Positions 34,835 to 42,060 of a stretch of 64,000 nucleotides of DNA are shown here, piece after piece. The stretch covers positions 1 through 64,000 of the forward strand of contig NZ_BOOJ01000055.1 of the NCBI RefSeq assembly GCF_016863175.1, given 5' to 3'. The translations under genes and the position numbers were made by a program. The notes below the pieces were generated by a model. It saw nothing but the letters and a program-made list of their open reading frames with translations, was not told the origin of the DNA and did no database searches. This DNA comes from Paraplanobispora siamensis (GTDB lineage: Bacteria > Actinomycetota > Actinomycetes > Streptosporangiales > Streptosporangiaceae). Position 1 is the stretch's first letter, and each line of letters opens with the position of its first letter.

Positions 34835-36064
34835 ATGGCCCACGAGGAGATCGTCGAGCGCTACTCCGGCCTGGCCCGCGCGGCCCTGTCCGGCGAGAGG
34901 ATCACAGACTGCGGTACCGCCGAGTTCGGCGAGGGCCGTTTCGGGGCGGCCGGCTACGGCGACGCCGCGGGTCTGCCGGAGGAGGCGCTGCGGGCCAGCC
35001 TGGGCTGCGGCGACCCGGTCGCCGTCGCCGAACTGCGGGCCGGGGAGACCGTGCTGGACCTGGGCTCGGGCGGCGGCGTCGACGTGCTGCTCTCGGCCCG
35101 CCGGGTCGGCCCCGAGGGCCGCGTGTACGGCCTGGACGCCAGCACCGAGATGCTCGAACTGGCCCGGCGCAACGCCGGGCGGGCCGGTGCGGCCAATGTC
35201 GAGTTCCTGCACGGGGTGATCGAGGCCGTGCCGCTGCCGGACCGCACGGTCGACGTGATCGTCTCCAACTGCGTGGTCAACCTCTCCGACGACAAGGCGG
35301 CCGTGCTGGCCGAGGCGTTCCGGGTGCTGCGGCCCGGCGGGCGCCTGGGGATCAGCGACGTCGTCACCGACGACGGCGTCGACGCGGTACGGCGGGCCGC
35401 GGCCGAGGCCCGGGTGGGCTGCGCCGCCGGCACCCTGGCCGTGGGCGAGTATCGCGGACTGCTCGCGGCGGCCGGCTTCACCGGCGTGGACATCACCCTG
35501 ACCGCCGATCACGGCGACGGCGTGCACTCGGCCATCGTGCGCGCGGCCAAGCCCGCGATCGGGCCCGGCCTGGAGATCCGGCCGATGCGCGAGAGCGACG
35601 CCGCCCAGGTGCTGGAGATCTACCAGGCCGGGCTGGACACCGGTCAGGCCAGCTTCGAGACCACCGCCCCGTCCTGGGAGGACTTCACCGCAGGCAAGCT
35701 GGAACGGCTGCGCTATGTGGCCGCCGACGTCGCCACCGGTGAGGTCGCCGGCTGGGTCGCGGCCTCACCGGTCTCCTCGCGTTGCGTGTACGCCGGGGTG
35801 GTCGAGCACAGCGTCTACGTCCACCCGCGCCACCACTCGCGCGGCGTCGGCCGGGCACTGCTGACGGCCTTCGTCTCCGCCTCCGAGGACGCGGGGATCT
35901 GGACGATCCAGTCGGGCGTCTTCCCGGAGAATCTCTCCAGCCTGCGCCTGCACGAGGCGCTCGGCTTCCGGGCGGTGGGCGTACGCGAGCGCGTCGGCCG
36001 CCACCACGGGACCTGGCGGGACGTGGTGCTGCTGGAGCGGCGCAGCCCGGTCGTCGGCCGGTGA
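34835..36064 (+). CDS. arsM: Arsenite methyltransferase fused to ArsN-type acetyltransferase
   Basis: A 409-residue two-domain protein. Residues 1-245 are ArsM: SAM motif VLDLGSGGG at 73-81 and four conserved-type cysteines, Cys26, Cys58, Cys146 and Cys196; the last two match the As(III) pair of the family in spacing. Residues about 252-405 are a GNAT acetyltransferase of the phosphinothricin/arsinothricin type (IRPMRESDAAQVLEIY, ASFETTAPSW, HPRHHSRGVGRALL). ArsM methylates As(III); ArsN1 relatives acetylate the amino group of the arsenic antibiotic arsinothricin. ATG 34835 follows a GGAG site. The fusion links methylation with organoarsenical detoxification. The GNAT substrate is inferred. 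Confidence 0.9.
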   Translation: MAHEEIVERYSGLARAALSGERITDCGTAEFGEGRFGAAGYGDAAGLPEEALRASLGCGDPVAVAELRAGETVLDLGSGGGVDVLLSARRVGPEGRVYGLDASTEMLELARRNAGRAGAANVEFLHGVIEAVPLPDRTVDVIVSNCVVNLSDDKAAVLAEAFRVLRPGGRLGISDVVTDDGVDAVRRAAAEARVGCAAGTLAVGEYRGLLAAAGFTGVDITLTADHGDGVHSAIVRAAKPAIGPGLEIRPMRESDAAQVLEIYQAGLDTGQASFETTAPSWEDFTAGKLERLRYVAADVATGEVAGWVAASPVSSRCVYAGVVEHSVYVHPRHHSRGVGRALLTAFVSASEDAGIWTIQSGVFPENLSSLRLHEALGFRAVGVRERVGRHHGTWRDVVLLERRSPVVGR

Positions 36065-36129
36065 CCGCCGAATCCGGCATGAGCATGAACCGGTGACGGC
36101 CGGTACGGAGCGCGGGCCGGTGACCGCCG
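36056..36129. repeat. Repeat of the arsM stop region
   Basis: The 15-mer ggccggtgaccgccg, which contains the stop codon of the fusion gene, occurs at 36056-36070 and again at 36115-36129, with a partial version between. The spacer to the convergent arsI gene is thus made of duplicated stop-region sequence. Confidence 0.75.
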
Positions 36130-36133
36130 GAGT

Positions 36134-36607
36134 TCAACCGCCGCAGTCGCAGCCGGGCCCGGCCTCCTCACCGGACCCGGCCTCCTCCTCGGAGGCGCAG
36201 CAGGCGCCCGCGGCAGGCGTGCCGCTCCCGCCGAGAGTGTCGGCGTCGGCCTTGACCACGTAGACCTCCCAGGGCTCGGCGCCGGGGCCGTGGACCCAGA
36301 CCTTGTCCTGCAGGGCGTAGCAGCAGGAGGTGTCGTTCTCCTCGAAGGTGGCCAGACCGGCTCGCTTCAGGCGCTCGGTGGCGGCGCCGACCTCCTCGGT
36401 GGAGGCGACCTCGACGCCGAGGTGGTCCAGGCGGGTGTCCTGACCGGCCCGGCCCTCGATGAGGACGAGCTTGAGCGGCGGTTCGGCGATGGCGAAGTTG
36501 GCGTAGCCCTCGCGGCGCTTGGCCGGGGTGGTGCCGAACAGCTTCGAGTAGAAGGCGATCGAGCCTTCCAGGTCGGCGACGCGCAGGGCGAGCTGGACGC
36601 GGGACAT
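36134..36607 (-). CDS. arsI: ArsI/CadI-type C-As lyase
   Basis: A 157-residue VOC-fold protein of the ArsI/CadI group: VQLALRVADLEGSIAFYSKL at the start, vicinal cysteines in DTSCCYALQDKVWV that bind the arsenical, and GPGAEPWEVYVVKAD with the metal-ligand Glu. ArsI uses Fe(II) and oxygen to remove the organic group from trivalent organoarsenicals. The C-terminal tail of about 30 residues is not part of the fold and carries ACC and CDCGG cysteines. It is divergent from arsR2, sharing the regulatory block at 36622-36688, and convergent with the arsM fusion. Confidence 0.9.
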   Translation of the reverse strand: MSRVQLALRVADLEGSIAFYSKLFGTTPAKRREGYANFAIAEPPLKLVLIEGRAGQDTRLDHLGVEVASTEEVGAATERLKRAGLATFEENDTSCCYALQDKVWVHGPGAEPWEVYVVKADADTLGGSGTPAAGACCASEEEAGSGEEAGPGCDCGG

Positions 36608-36621
36608 GACGGCTCCTCGGT

Positions 36622-36688
36622 CTTGATTTGATGTCCGTCTATATAGCCGAGGTTGTCACTCTGAATAGATGACTGTCAACATAGAGAT
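36622..36688. promoter_or_regulatory. Ars promoter block, copy A
   Basis: The arsI/arsR2 divergent gap. It aligns over about 66 bp with 40781-40846: both share cttgatttga, a TCTA-nn-TAG element about 6-8 bp later, cactctga-tag, and TGTCAA followed by a tag element, in the same order and spacing. Likely paired binding sites for the second ArsR. Confidence 0.75.
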
Positions 36689-37036
36689 ATGTCGAACCAG
36701 GTCACCGGAGAGTGCTGCACGCCGCTGGCGCGTGAGCCGCTCAACCAGACGGACGCGGTCGAGGTGGCGCGGATGTTCAAGGCGCTGGCCGACCCGGTCC
36801 GGCTGCGGCTGCTGTCGCTGATCGCCTCCCACGAGGGCGGCGAGGCGTGCGTGTGCGACCTGACCGGCCCGTTCGACGTCTCCCAGCCGACGATCTCGCA
36901 CCATCTGAAGGTGCTGCGAGAAGCCGGGCTGGTGGGCTCCGAGCGGCGGGGGACCTGGGTGTACTACTGGGTGCGCCCCGAGGTCCTCGCCCGCCTGTCG
37001 GCTCTGCTGGGCGTCCCGGCCGGAGCGGGCACGTGA
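36689..37036 (+). CDS. arsR: ArsR-family repressor 2 (Corynebacterium-type As site)
   Basis: A 115-residue ArsR protein: MFKALADPVRLRLLSLIAS, recognition helix QPTISHHLKVLREAGLV, wing SERRGTWVYYWV. Cys9-Cys10 near the N-terminus (GECC) and Cys54/Cys56 (ACVCDL) match the arrangement of CgArsR, where the N-terminal cysteine pair of one subunit meets a helix cysteine of the other. It should release DNA on As(III) binding. Its stop overlaps the channel gene start (GTGA). Likely regulator of both copies of the ars promoter block. Confidence 0.93.
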   Translation: MSNQVTGECCTPLAREPLNQTDAVEVARMFKALADPVRLRLLSLIASHEGGEACVCDLTGPFDVSQPTISHHLKVLREAGLVGSERRGTWVYYWVRPEVLARLSALLGVPAGAGT

Positions 37037-37797
37037 CCCCACCGGCCCGTTCCGCGCTGGCCGAGTTCCTGGGCACCGGGTTGCTGGTGGCCGTGGTGGT
37101 CGGCTCCGGAATCATGGCCCAGTCCCTGTCGCCGCAGGATGTGGGCCTGCAACTGCTGGAGAACGCCATCGCCACGGTCTTCGGCCTGGGCGTGCTGATC
37201 ACCGTGCTCGGACCGGTCTCCGGCGCGCACTTCAACCCGGTGGTCTCCCTGGCCGACTGGTGGCAGGGGCGCCGCACCCGCACCGGGCTGACGGCCCGCG
37301 AGCTGGCCTTCTATCTCCCGGCGCAGATCGGCGGCGCGATCGCCGGAGCGGTGCTGGCCAACGCCATGTTCGCCAGACCGGCCGTCAGCTGGGCGACCAC
37401 CGAGCGCGCCGCGGGCCATCTGTGGCTGGGGGAGGTCGTCGCCACCGCCGGGCTGGTCATGGTCGTCTTCTGCCTGGTGCGGGCGGGCCGTACGGCTGTC
37501 GCCCCGGTGGCCGTGGCCGGCTACATCGGCGCGGCCTACTGGTTCACCTCCTCCACCTCCTTCGCCAACCCCGCCGTCACGATCGGCCGGGCGTTCTCCG
37601 ACAGCTTCGCCGGCATCGCCCCGGCGTCGGTGCCCGGCTTCGTCGCCGCCCAGCTGCTCGGCGGGATCATCGGCCTGCTGCTGGTGACCGGCCTGTTCGG
37701 CCGCCCGACGGCCGGGGTCGCCCAGGAGGCGGTCATGGCGCACCCGGGCGAGCACACCGGCCACCACCCACCTCAGGAAAGGACCTCCAAGCGATGA
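37033..37797 (+). CDS. Aquaglyceroporin-type channel for As(III)
   Basis: A 254-residue MIP channel with six membrane segments and both asparagine boxes: AHFNPVVSLADW (first, NPV) and FANPAVTIGRAF (second, NPA). The Arg after the second box is in place. In ars operons such channels (AqpS type) let As(III) made by ArsC flow out. There is no ArsB or Acr3 pump in the island, so this is the only visible exit route. GTG start overlaps the arsR2 stop and its own stop overlaps arsC, giving tight coupling. Confidence 0.92.
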   Translation: MTPPARSALAEFLGTGLLVAVVVGSGIMAQSLSPQDVGLQLLENAIATVFGLGVLITVLGPVSGAHFNPVVSLADWWQGRRTRTGLTARELAFYLPAQIGGAIAGAVLANAMFARPAVSWATTERAAGHLWLGEVVATAGLVMVVFCLVRAGRTAVAPVAVAGYIGAAYWFTSSTSFANPAVTIGRAFSDSFAGIAPASVPGFVAAQLLGGIIGLLLVTGLFGRPTAGVAQEAVMAHPGEHTGHHPPQERTSKR

Positions 37798-38198
37798 GTG
37801 ACAGGCCCAGCGTGCTGTTCGTGTGCGTGCACAACGCCGGCCGCTCCCAGATGGCCGCCGCCTGGCTGGCCCACCTGGCGCAGGGGCGCATCGAGGTCCG
37901 CTCGGCCGGCTCGACCCCGGCCGGGAGCGTCAACCCCGTCGCCGTGCGGGCCATGGCCGAGGTCGGCGTCGACATCACCGCCGAACGGCCCAAGGTGCTG
38001 ACCACCGAGGCGGTGCGGGACTCCGACGTGGTGGTCACCATGGGCTGCGGGGACGCCTGCCCGTTCTTCCCCGGCAAGCGCTACGAGGACTGGAAGCTGG
38101 ACGATCCGGCCGGTCAGGGCATCGAGGCCGTACGGCCGATCCGCGACGAGATCCGCGCCCGCGTCGAGCGGCTCGTCGCCGAGCTGCTGCCCGGCTGA
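37794..38198 (+). CDS. arsC: Arsenate reductase ArsC (LMW-phosphatase type)
   Basis: A 134-residue thioredoxin- or mycothiol-linked ArsC. Catalytic Cys11-X5-Arg17 in VCVHNAGRSQ; second cysteines in GCGDACPFFPG; PGKRYEDWKLDDPAG is the family loop. It reduces arsenate to arsenite, which then leaves through the channel encoded just upstream. ATG overlaps the channel stop by 4 bp. Confidence 0.95.
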   Translation: MSDRPSVLFVCVHNAGRSQMAAAWLAHLAQGRIEVRSAGSTPAGSVNPVAVRAMAEVGVDITAERPKVLTTEAVRDSDVVVTMGCGDACPFFPGKRYEDWKLDDPAGQGIEAVRPIRDEIRARVERLVAELLPG

Positions 38199-38220
38199 GG
38201 CTCGCCCCGCCGCGCCGCCC

Positions 38221-38799
38221 TCATCGGGCGAGGACGGCCGGAAGGACCCGCAGGACGAGCAGGACGCGCAGCGTGCTGGCCGTCACGGCCAGCACCGCGG
38301 GCCAGGCCGGGACGGGACCCGCCACGGCGGCCGTGACCGACATCAGGACGTCGAGCGCGATGAGCGAGGCGAGGGCGCCCGCGGTCATCGCCCGGCTGCG
38401 GCGATAGGAGTGCCGTTCCCGGACGGTCATGAGCAGGAGCGCGACCGTGGCCGCCAGCGCGCCCCCGAACAGCAGCCTCCCCGCGAGCGGGACCGGCCAG
38501 GCGGGCGCGTGGGCGGTCAGCAGGGCCGTACCCCACAGGACCGCCATGACCGGGCCGCCGGCCAGCAGCGTCAGGGCGACGCGTCGCTGCGGCGATTGCC
38601 GCAGGAAGGCGGCCGTGATCACGTCGGCGTCACCGAAGTCGGCGATGGCGGTGCGGGCGGCGCGATCGGGGTCGCCGCACTCGCCGAGCCGGTGCTCGTA
38701 GGTCTCCCGGAGCCCGTCGGCGAGTTCCTCGGCCGCCGGGGCGGGCAGCCGCGCGGCCAGCACGTCGAGCTGGGCGGTGATCAGGGGGTGGCCGGCCAC
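38221..38799 (-). CDS. HAAS-type membrane protein paired with PadR regulator
   Basis: A 192-residue membrane protein. The first 65 residues resemble the HAAS/permease-prefix helical domain (LITAQLDVLAARLPAPAAEE, TAIADFGDADVITAAF). About four membrane segments follow. Such genes nearly always follow a PadR gene, and the GTG at 38799 overlaps the PadR stop by 19 bp. Function unknown; probably membrane-linked control. It interrupts the arsenic island without clear link to arsenic. Confidence 0.82.
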   Translation of the reverse strand: MAGHPLITAQLDVLAARLPAPAAEELADGLRETYEHRLGECGDPDRAARTAIADFGDADVITAAFLRQSPQRRVALTLLAGGPVMAVLWGTALLTAHAPAWPVPLAGRLLFGGALAATVALLLMTVRERHSYRRSRAMTAGALASLIALDVLMSVTAAVAGPVPAWPAVLAVTASTLRVLLVLRVLPAVLAR

Positions 38800-39119
38800 G
38801 GACGGGCCTTCAGGGCGAAGGTGACGGCGGTGGCGAACTCCTGCCAGCCGGCCCGCTCGCCGCTGAGCGCGGCGTGCCCGGCCTCGGTGAGCCGGTAGGT
38901 ACGGCGGCGCCGCCCGTTGGCGACGCCCCAGGCGCCGCTGATCAGGCCGGCGCCCTCCAGGCGGTGCAGGGCGGGGTAGACGGTGCCGGTGGGCAGGTCG
39001 ATCCGGCCGCCGGTGACCTCGCGCAGGGCCTCCTTGACCGCGTAGCCGTGCAGCGGCCCGTCCTCCAGCGTGGCCAGGAGCAGACCGTCGAGGTGGCCTT
39101 TGAGCGCCTCCGCCCTCAT
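38781..39119 (-). CDS. PadR-family regulator
   Basis: A 112-residue PadR protein: LKGHLDGLLLATLEDGPLHG, YAVKEALREVTGGRIDLPTG, TVYPALHRLEGAGLISG, and the wing RRRRTYRLTEAGH. It likely controls itself and the overlapping HAAS membrane protein. The spacer upstream of the ATG carries an AT-richer ggtagtaacgctatat patch that may hold its operator. Confidence 0.92.
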   Translation of the reverse strand: MRAEALKGHLDGLLLATLEDGPLHGYAVKEALREVTGGRIDLPTGTVYPALHRLEGAGLISGAWGVANGRRRRTYRLTEAGHAALSGERAGWQEFATAVTFALKARPWPATP

Positions 39120-39232
39120 AGGTAGTAACGCTATATCGGGCCTCTCCCCCGGACAAGCGCTCCTCCTCGCGGAGATCGCGGCCCCGGCCTGCCGGTCTCC
39201 GCCCGCCCGGGCCGGGGCGCGGCGGAGACCGG

Positions 39233-39300
39233 TGGGTCCAGTGGGTTCAGGCGGGTCCAGGCGGGTCCAGGCGGGTCCAGGCGGGTTCAGGCGGGTTCAG
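39233..39300. repeat. 10-bp tandem repeat over the flavoprotein stop codon
   Basis: About seven units with the theme ggtccaggcg (some with t for c) run from 39233 to 39300. The last unit contains the stop codon of the flavoprotein gene (tca at 39297-39299 on the plus strand), so copies of the stop region extend downstream of the gene. Confidence 0.92.
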
Positions 39301-40745
39301 CCGCAGCAGGCGCCTCCGGCGGTCGCCGTCGCCAGGGGCAGCGGCGCGGCCAGCAGGCCGCCGCTGACTCCGGTGGCCAGCCCGACGCGGGCCTCCTGGG
39401 CCTCGGCCAGGCCGGAGGAGCACACGCCGGTCTCGGGCAGCTCCAGCTGGACATCGCGGGCGGCCTCCCAGTCCCCGGCCAGGGCGGCGACCACCGAACG
39501 GACCTGCTCGTAGCCGGTGGCCAGCAGGAAGGTCGGGGCCCGGCCGTAGCTCTTGACGCCGACGGCGTAGTAACCGGGCTCGGGGTGGGCCAGCTCGTCG
39601 GCGCCGTGCGCGGGCACGGTACCGCACGAGTGGTGGTTGGGGTCGATCAGCGGGGCCAGCGCGCGGGTGGAGCCGAGGATCGCGTCCAGGTCCAGGCGGA
39701 GCTCGCCCGCGATGGAGTGGTCGGGACGGTAACCGGTGGCGGCGACGATCCGCTCGGTCACCACCTTCTGCTCCTCCCCCGACGGATCCCGGCTGACCAC
39801 GGTGACCGTCTCGCCGTCGACGGTGAGGGCGTGGGCGAAGAAGCCGGTCAGCAGCGTGATGCGGCCGGACTCGACCAGCGCGCGCAGTCGGGTGCCGAGC
39901 GCGCCACGGGCCGGGAGCGCGTCGGCGGCGCCGCCGCCGTAGGTGCGGGTGGCGTTCCCTCCGCGGATCGCCCAGGTGATGCGGGTGCCGGGCGCCTCGT
40001 CGGCGAGCGCGGCCAGGGCGAGCAGGGTGGTGGCGGCCGAGTGCCCGGCGCCGACGACCAGGGTGTGCCTGCCGGCGTACCGGTCCCGGTCGGCGCCCAG
40101 CACGTCGGGCAGGGCGTGGTCGACGAACGCGGCGGCCTCGGCCTCGCCGTACGCGGGCAGACCGGAGGCGCCCAGCACGTTCGGGGTGGTCCAGGTGCCG
40201 GAGGCGTCGACGACGGCGCGGGCGGCGATCTCCTGACCGTCGGCGAGGCGGATCAGGAACGGAGCCCGCTCCCGTCCGGCGGTGCGGACGCGGTCGTATC
40301 CGGCCCGGCTGATGCCCGTGACCTTCGCGTTCAGGCGCAGGTGCGGGGCGATGGCGGGGTGGGCGGCCAGCGGCGCCAGGTACTGCTCGACGATCTCGGA
40401 CCCGGTGGGCAGCCACTCGGGATCCGGCGCGGTCCAGCCGTGCGCGTCCAGCAGGCGGCGGGCGGCGGCGTCGATGTCGTACTTCCACGGGCTGAAGGTG
40501 CGCACGTGCCCCCACTGGGCGATGGAGGCGCCCACCCGGGATCCGGCCTCCAGCACCAGGAAGTCGAGGCCGCGCTCGGCCAGGTGGGCGGCGGCGGCCA
40601 GGCCTGCCGGGCCTGCGCCGATCACCGCCACCGGCAGGTGGTCCGGGCCGGGCGTGGCGCCGGTGGCCGGCACGGTCCGCTCGGCGGTGGTGACGGGTAC
40701 GGCCTGTTCGGCGGTGGTGGCCGGGCCGCAGCATCCACTACTCAT
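39297..40745 (-). CDS. arsO: ArsO-like flavoprotein monooxygenase
   Basis: A 482-residue FAD/NAD(P)H enzyme with FAD fold VIGAGPAGLAAAAHLAERG and NADPH fold LVVGAGHSAATTLL, as in flavin monooxygenases found in ars operons. The very ends carry cysteine pairs outside the folds: Cys5-Cys6 (SSGCCGPA) and Cys480-Cys481 (ACCG). These may hold As(III) near the flavin. It could oxidise trivalent arsenicals; the reaction is not proven for this family. It is divergent from the Cys-rich peptide gene, with ars block copy B between. Confidence 0.8.
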   Translation of the reverse strand: MSSGCCGPATTAEQAVPVTTAERTVPATGATPGPDHLPVAVIGAGPAGLAAAAHLAERGLDFLVLEAGSRVGASIAQWGHVRTFSPWKYDIDAAARRLLDAHGWTAPDPEWLPTGSEIVEQYLAPLAAHPAIAPHLRLNAKVTGISRAGYDRVRTAGRERAPFLIRLADGQEIAARAVVDASGTWTTPNVLGASGLPAYGEAEAAAFVDHALPDVLGADRDRYAGRHTLVVGAGHSAATTLLALAALADEAPGTRITWAIRGGNATRTYGGGAADALPARGALGTRLRALVESGRITLLTGFFAHALTVDGETVTVVSRDPSGEEQKVVTERIVAATGYRPDHSIAGELRLDLDAILGSTRALAPLIDPNHHSCGTVPAHGADELAHPEPGYYAVGVKSYGRAPTFLLATGYEQVRSVVAALAGDWEAARDVQLELPETGVCSSGLAEAQEARVGLATGVSGGLLAAPLPLATATAGGACCG

Positions 40746-40780
40746 GATCCGTTCCTTCCGGGCGGCGGCGTGGGCGCACC

Positions 40781-40846
40781 CTTGATTTGAAGGTTGTCTA
40801 AGTAGGGCTCAGCTTGCCACTCTGATTAGAGAGATGTCAAATTAGA
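40781..40846. promoter_or_regulatory. Ars promoter block, copy B
   Basis: Lies between the ArsO-like gene and the Cys-rich peptide gene. It aligns with 36622-36688: cttgatttga, TCTAAGTAG, cactctgattag and TGTCAAATTAG match the blocks of copy A in order. It should be bound by the same ArsR. Confidence 0.75.
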
Positions 40847-40940
40847 CGAAAATCGAATCCGAGCGGTCCCAGGGTGCATCCGTTCGCCGGATCCGCCGTC
40901 TATCCCGGTGAAGTGTTTTCCTGAAGATGGAGGATCCGTC

Positions 40941-41099
40941 ATGACCACGACCGACACCACCGGCGCCGCGGCCTGCTGCTCGACGACCACGCTGCAGACC
41001 TGCTGCGCACCCGAGGACAAGAGCGCCTGCTGCGGCACCCCGGCCGAGACCGCCGGCCAGGACGCCCCGGCGGCCCCCGCGACGTGCGGCTGCCGGTAA
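40941..41099 (+). CDS. 52-residue Cys-rich peptide (metallothionein-like)
   Basis: A small open frame with a perfect GGAGG ribosome site (ATG 40941). It has eight cysteines as CC pairs at 12-13, 21-22 and 30-31 and a CGC motif at 49-51, spaced by Thr/Ala/Pro-rich linkers and no hydrophobic core. It looks like a flexible thiolate peptide that binds As(III) or another soft metal. The first gene after ars block copy B, it should be arsenite-induced. It is followed by a hairpin and then the SigZ-like gene. No named family was recognised; the thiol function is inference. Confidence 0.72.
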   Translation: MTTTDTTGAAACCSTTTLQTCCAPEDKSACCGTPAETAGQDAPAAPATCGCR

Positions 41100-41110
41100 C
41101 CCCAGCATCC

Positions 41111-41139
41111 GCCCGGGGCCGGGCCGACCGGCCCCGGGC
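41111..41139 (+). terminator. Hairpin between Cys-rich peptide and sigma gene
   Basis: Perfect 10-bp GC arms gcccggggcc (41111-41120) and ggccccgggc (41130-41139) with a 9-nt loop. It could end the short peptide transcript or attenuate the sigma gene. Confidence 0.7.
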
Positions 41140-41155
41140 ACTCTCCGGAAGAAGC

Positions 41156-41740
41156 ATGACCGTGACGACACACACCCACCAGGCCGCCGACATCACGGCG
41201 ATCACGCAGATGCGCGCCCGCCTGGTCGCCTTCGTCGCCGCCCGCATCGACCGGCCCGACGAGGCCGAGGACATCGTCCAGGAGGTGCTGGCCCGCATCA
41301 GCCGCGGCGCCTCGGGCCCACGCGACGCCGGACGGCTGGAGGCGTGGGTCTACCAGATCACCCGCAACGCGATCATCGACCACCACAGGGCGGCAGTCCG
41401 CGCCGGGCGGGCGCGGGCCCGGGCGGTCTTCGACCGCAGCCTGACCGCCGAGGCGGCCGACCCCGGCGCGCTGAGCGCCCTGGCGGACTGCCTGGCGCCG
41501 ATGCTGGCGCGGCTGCCGGAGCGCGACCGCCAGGCCATCACGATGGTCGACTACGAGGGCCTGACGCAGACCGAGGCCGCCCGCCGGCTCGGGCTCTCGG
41601 TGCCGGGGATGAAGTCCCGCGTCCAGCGGGCCCGCACCCGGCTGCGCGCGCTGCTGCTGGCCTGCTGCCGGATCGCCGTCGACGCGCGGGGCGACGTGCG
41701 CGAGGTGGTACGGCCCGCAGGCCCGTGCCCGTGCGGCTGA
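41156..41740 (+). CDS. SigZ-like ECF sigma factor with Cys-rich tail
   Basis: A 194-residue ECF sigma factor. Region 2: RPDEAEDIVQEVLARIS and LEAWVYQITRNAIIDHHR; region 4: LPERDRQAITMVDYEGLTQ, EAARRLGLSVPGMKSRVQR. The C-terminal tail (166-194) has Cys170-Cys171 and Cys191/Cys193, as in SigZ-type factors. No anti-sigma gene is adjacent. A tail with a vicinal cysteine pair, in an arsenic island, suggests direct sensing of As(III) or thiol state; this is inference. ATG 41156 follows GGAAGAAG. The last codons (PCPCG) lie inside a tandem repeat. Confidence 0.87.
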   Translation: MTVTTHTHQAADITAITQMRARLVAFVAARIDRPDEAEDIVQEVLARISRGASGPRDAGRLEAWVYQITRNAIIDHHRAAVRAGRARARAVFDRSLTAEAADPGALSALADCLAPMLARLPERDRQAITMVDYEGLTQTEAARRLGLSVPGMKSRVQRARTRLRALLLACCRIAVDARGDVREVVRPAGPCPCG

Positions 41741-41777
41741 CCGTGCCCGTGCGGTCGACCGTGCCCGTGCGGCTGAC
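41724..41777. repeat. Three 18-bp repeats over the sigma stop codon
   Basis: Units 41724-41741, 41742-41759 and 41760-41777, theme cgtgcccgtgcggctgac. The first contains the last codons and the stop codon of the sigma gene; in unit 2 tga is changed to cga. Directly after them begins the AbgT gene remnant. Confidence 0.93.
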
Positions 41778-41795
41778 CGGGCCCGTCCCGCTCCG

Positions 41796-42023
41796 CGTCC
41801 CGTCTCGATCTACCGGCTCGGCGACTCGCCGGTCAACGTGGTCACTCCGCTGATGGTGTATCTGCCGTTCATCGTTCTGCTGGCCCAGCGCTACCGGCGG
41901 GACGCCGGGATGGGCACGGTCGTGTCGCTGATGATTCCGTACACGCTGGTGGTGGCGGTGACCTGGCTGCTGTTCTTCGTGGCGTGGTACCCGCTCGGAC
42001 CCAACTCGCCCATCAAGGCCTGA
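41796..42023 (+). pseudogene. C-terminal remnant of an AbgT-family transporter
   Basis: The frame reads SIYRLGDSPVNVVTPLMVY, then PFIVLLAQRYRRDAGMGT and a last membrane segment ending in YPLGPNSPIKA. This is the conserved end of AbgT (p-aminobenzoyl-glutamate type) transporters. Only about 75 of some 500 residues remain, and no start or upstream part exists. The break lies directly at the edge of the tandem repeat, so a deletion joined the sigma gene end to the transporter end. Confidence 0.78.
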
Positions 42024-42060
42024 CCGCGCCGGGAGGCGCCGGCGCGGCCGCTCCGGGAGG

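Noticed and set aside
39233-39300. Possible CRISPR-like array
   Set aside because: Units are contiguous 10-mers without spacers, and they extend from a stop codon. They are simple tandem repeats.
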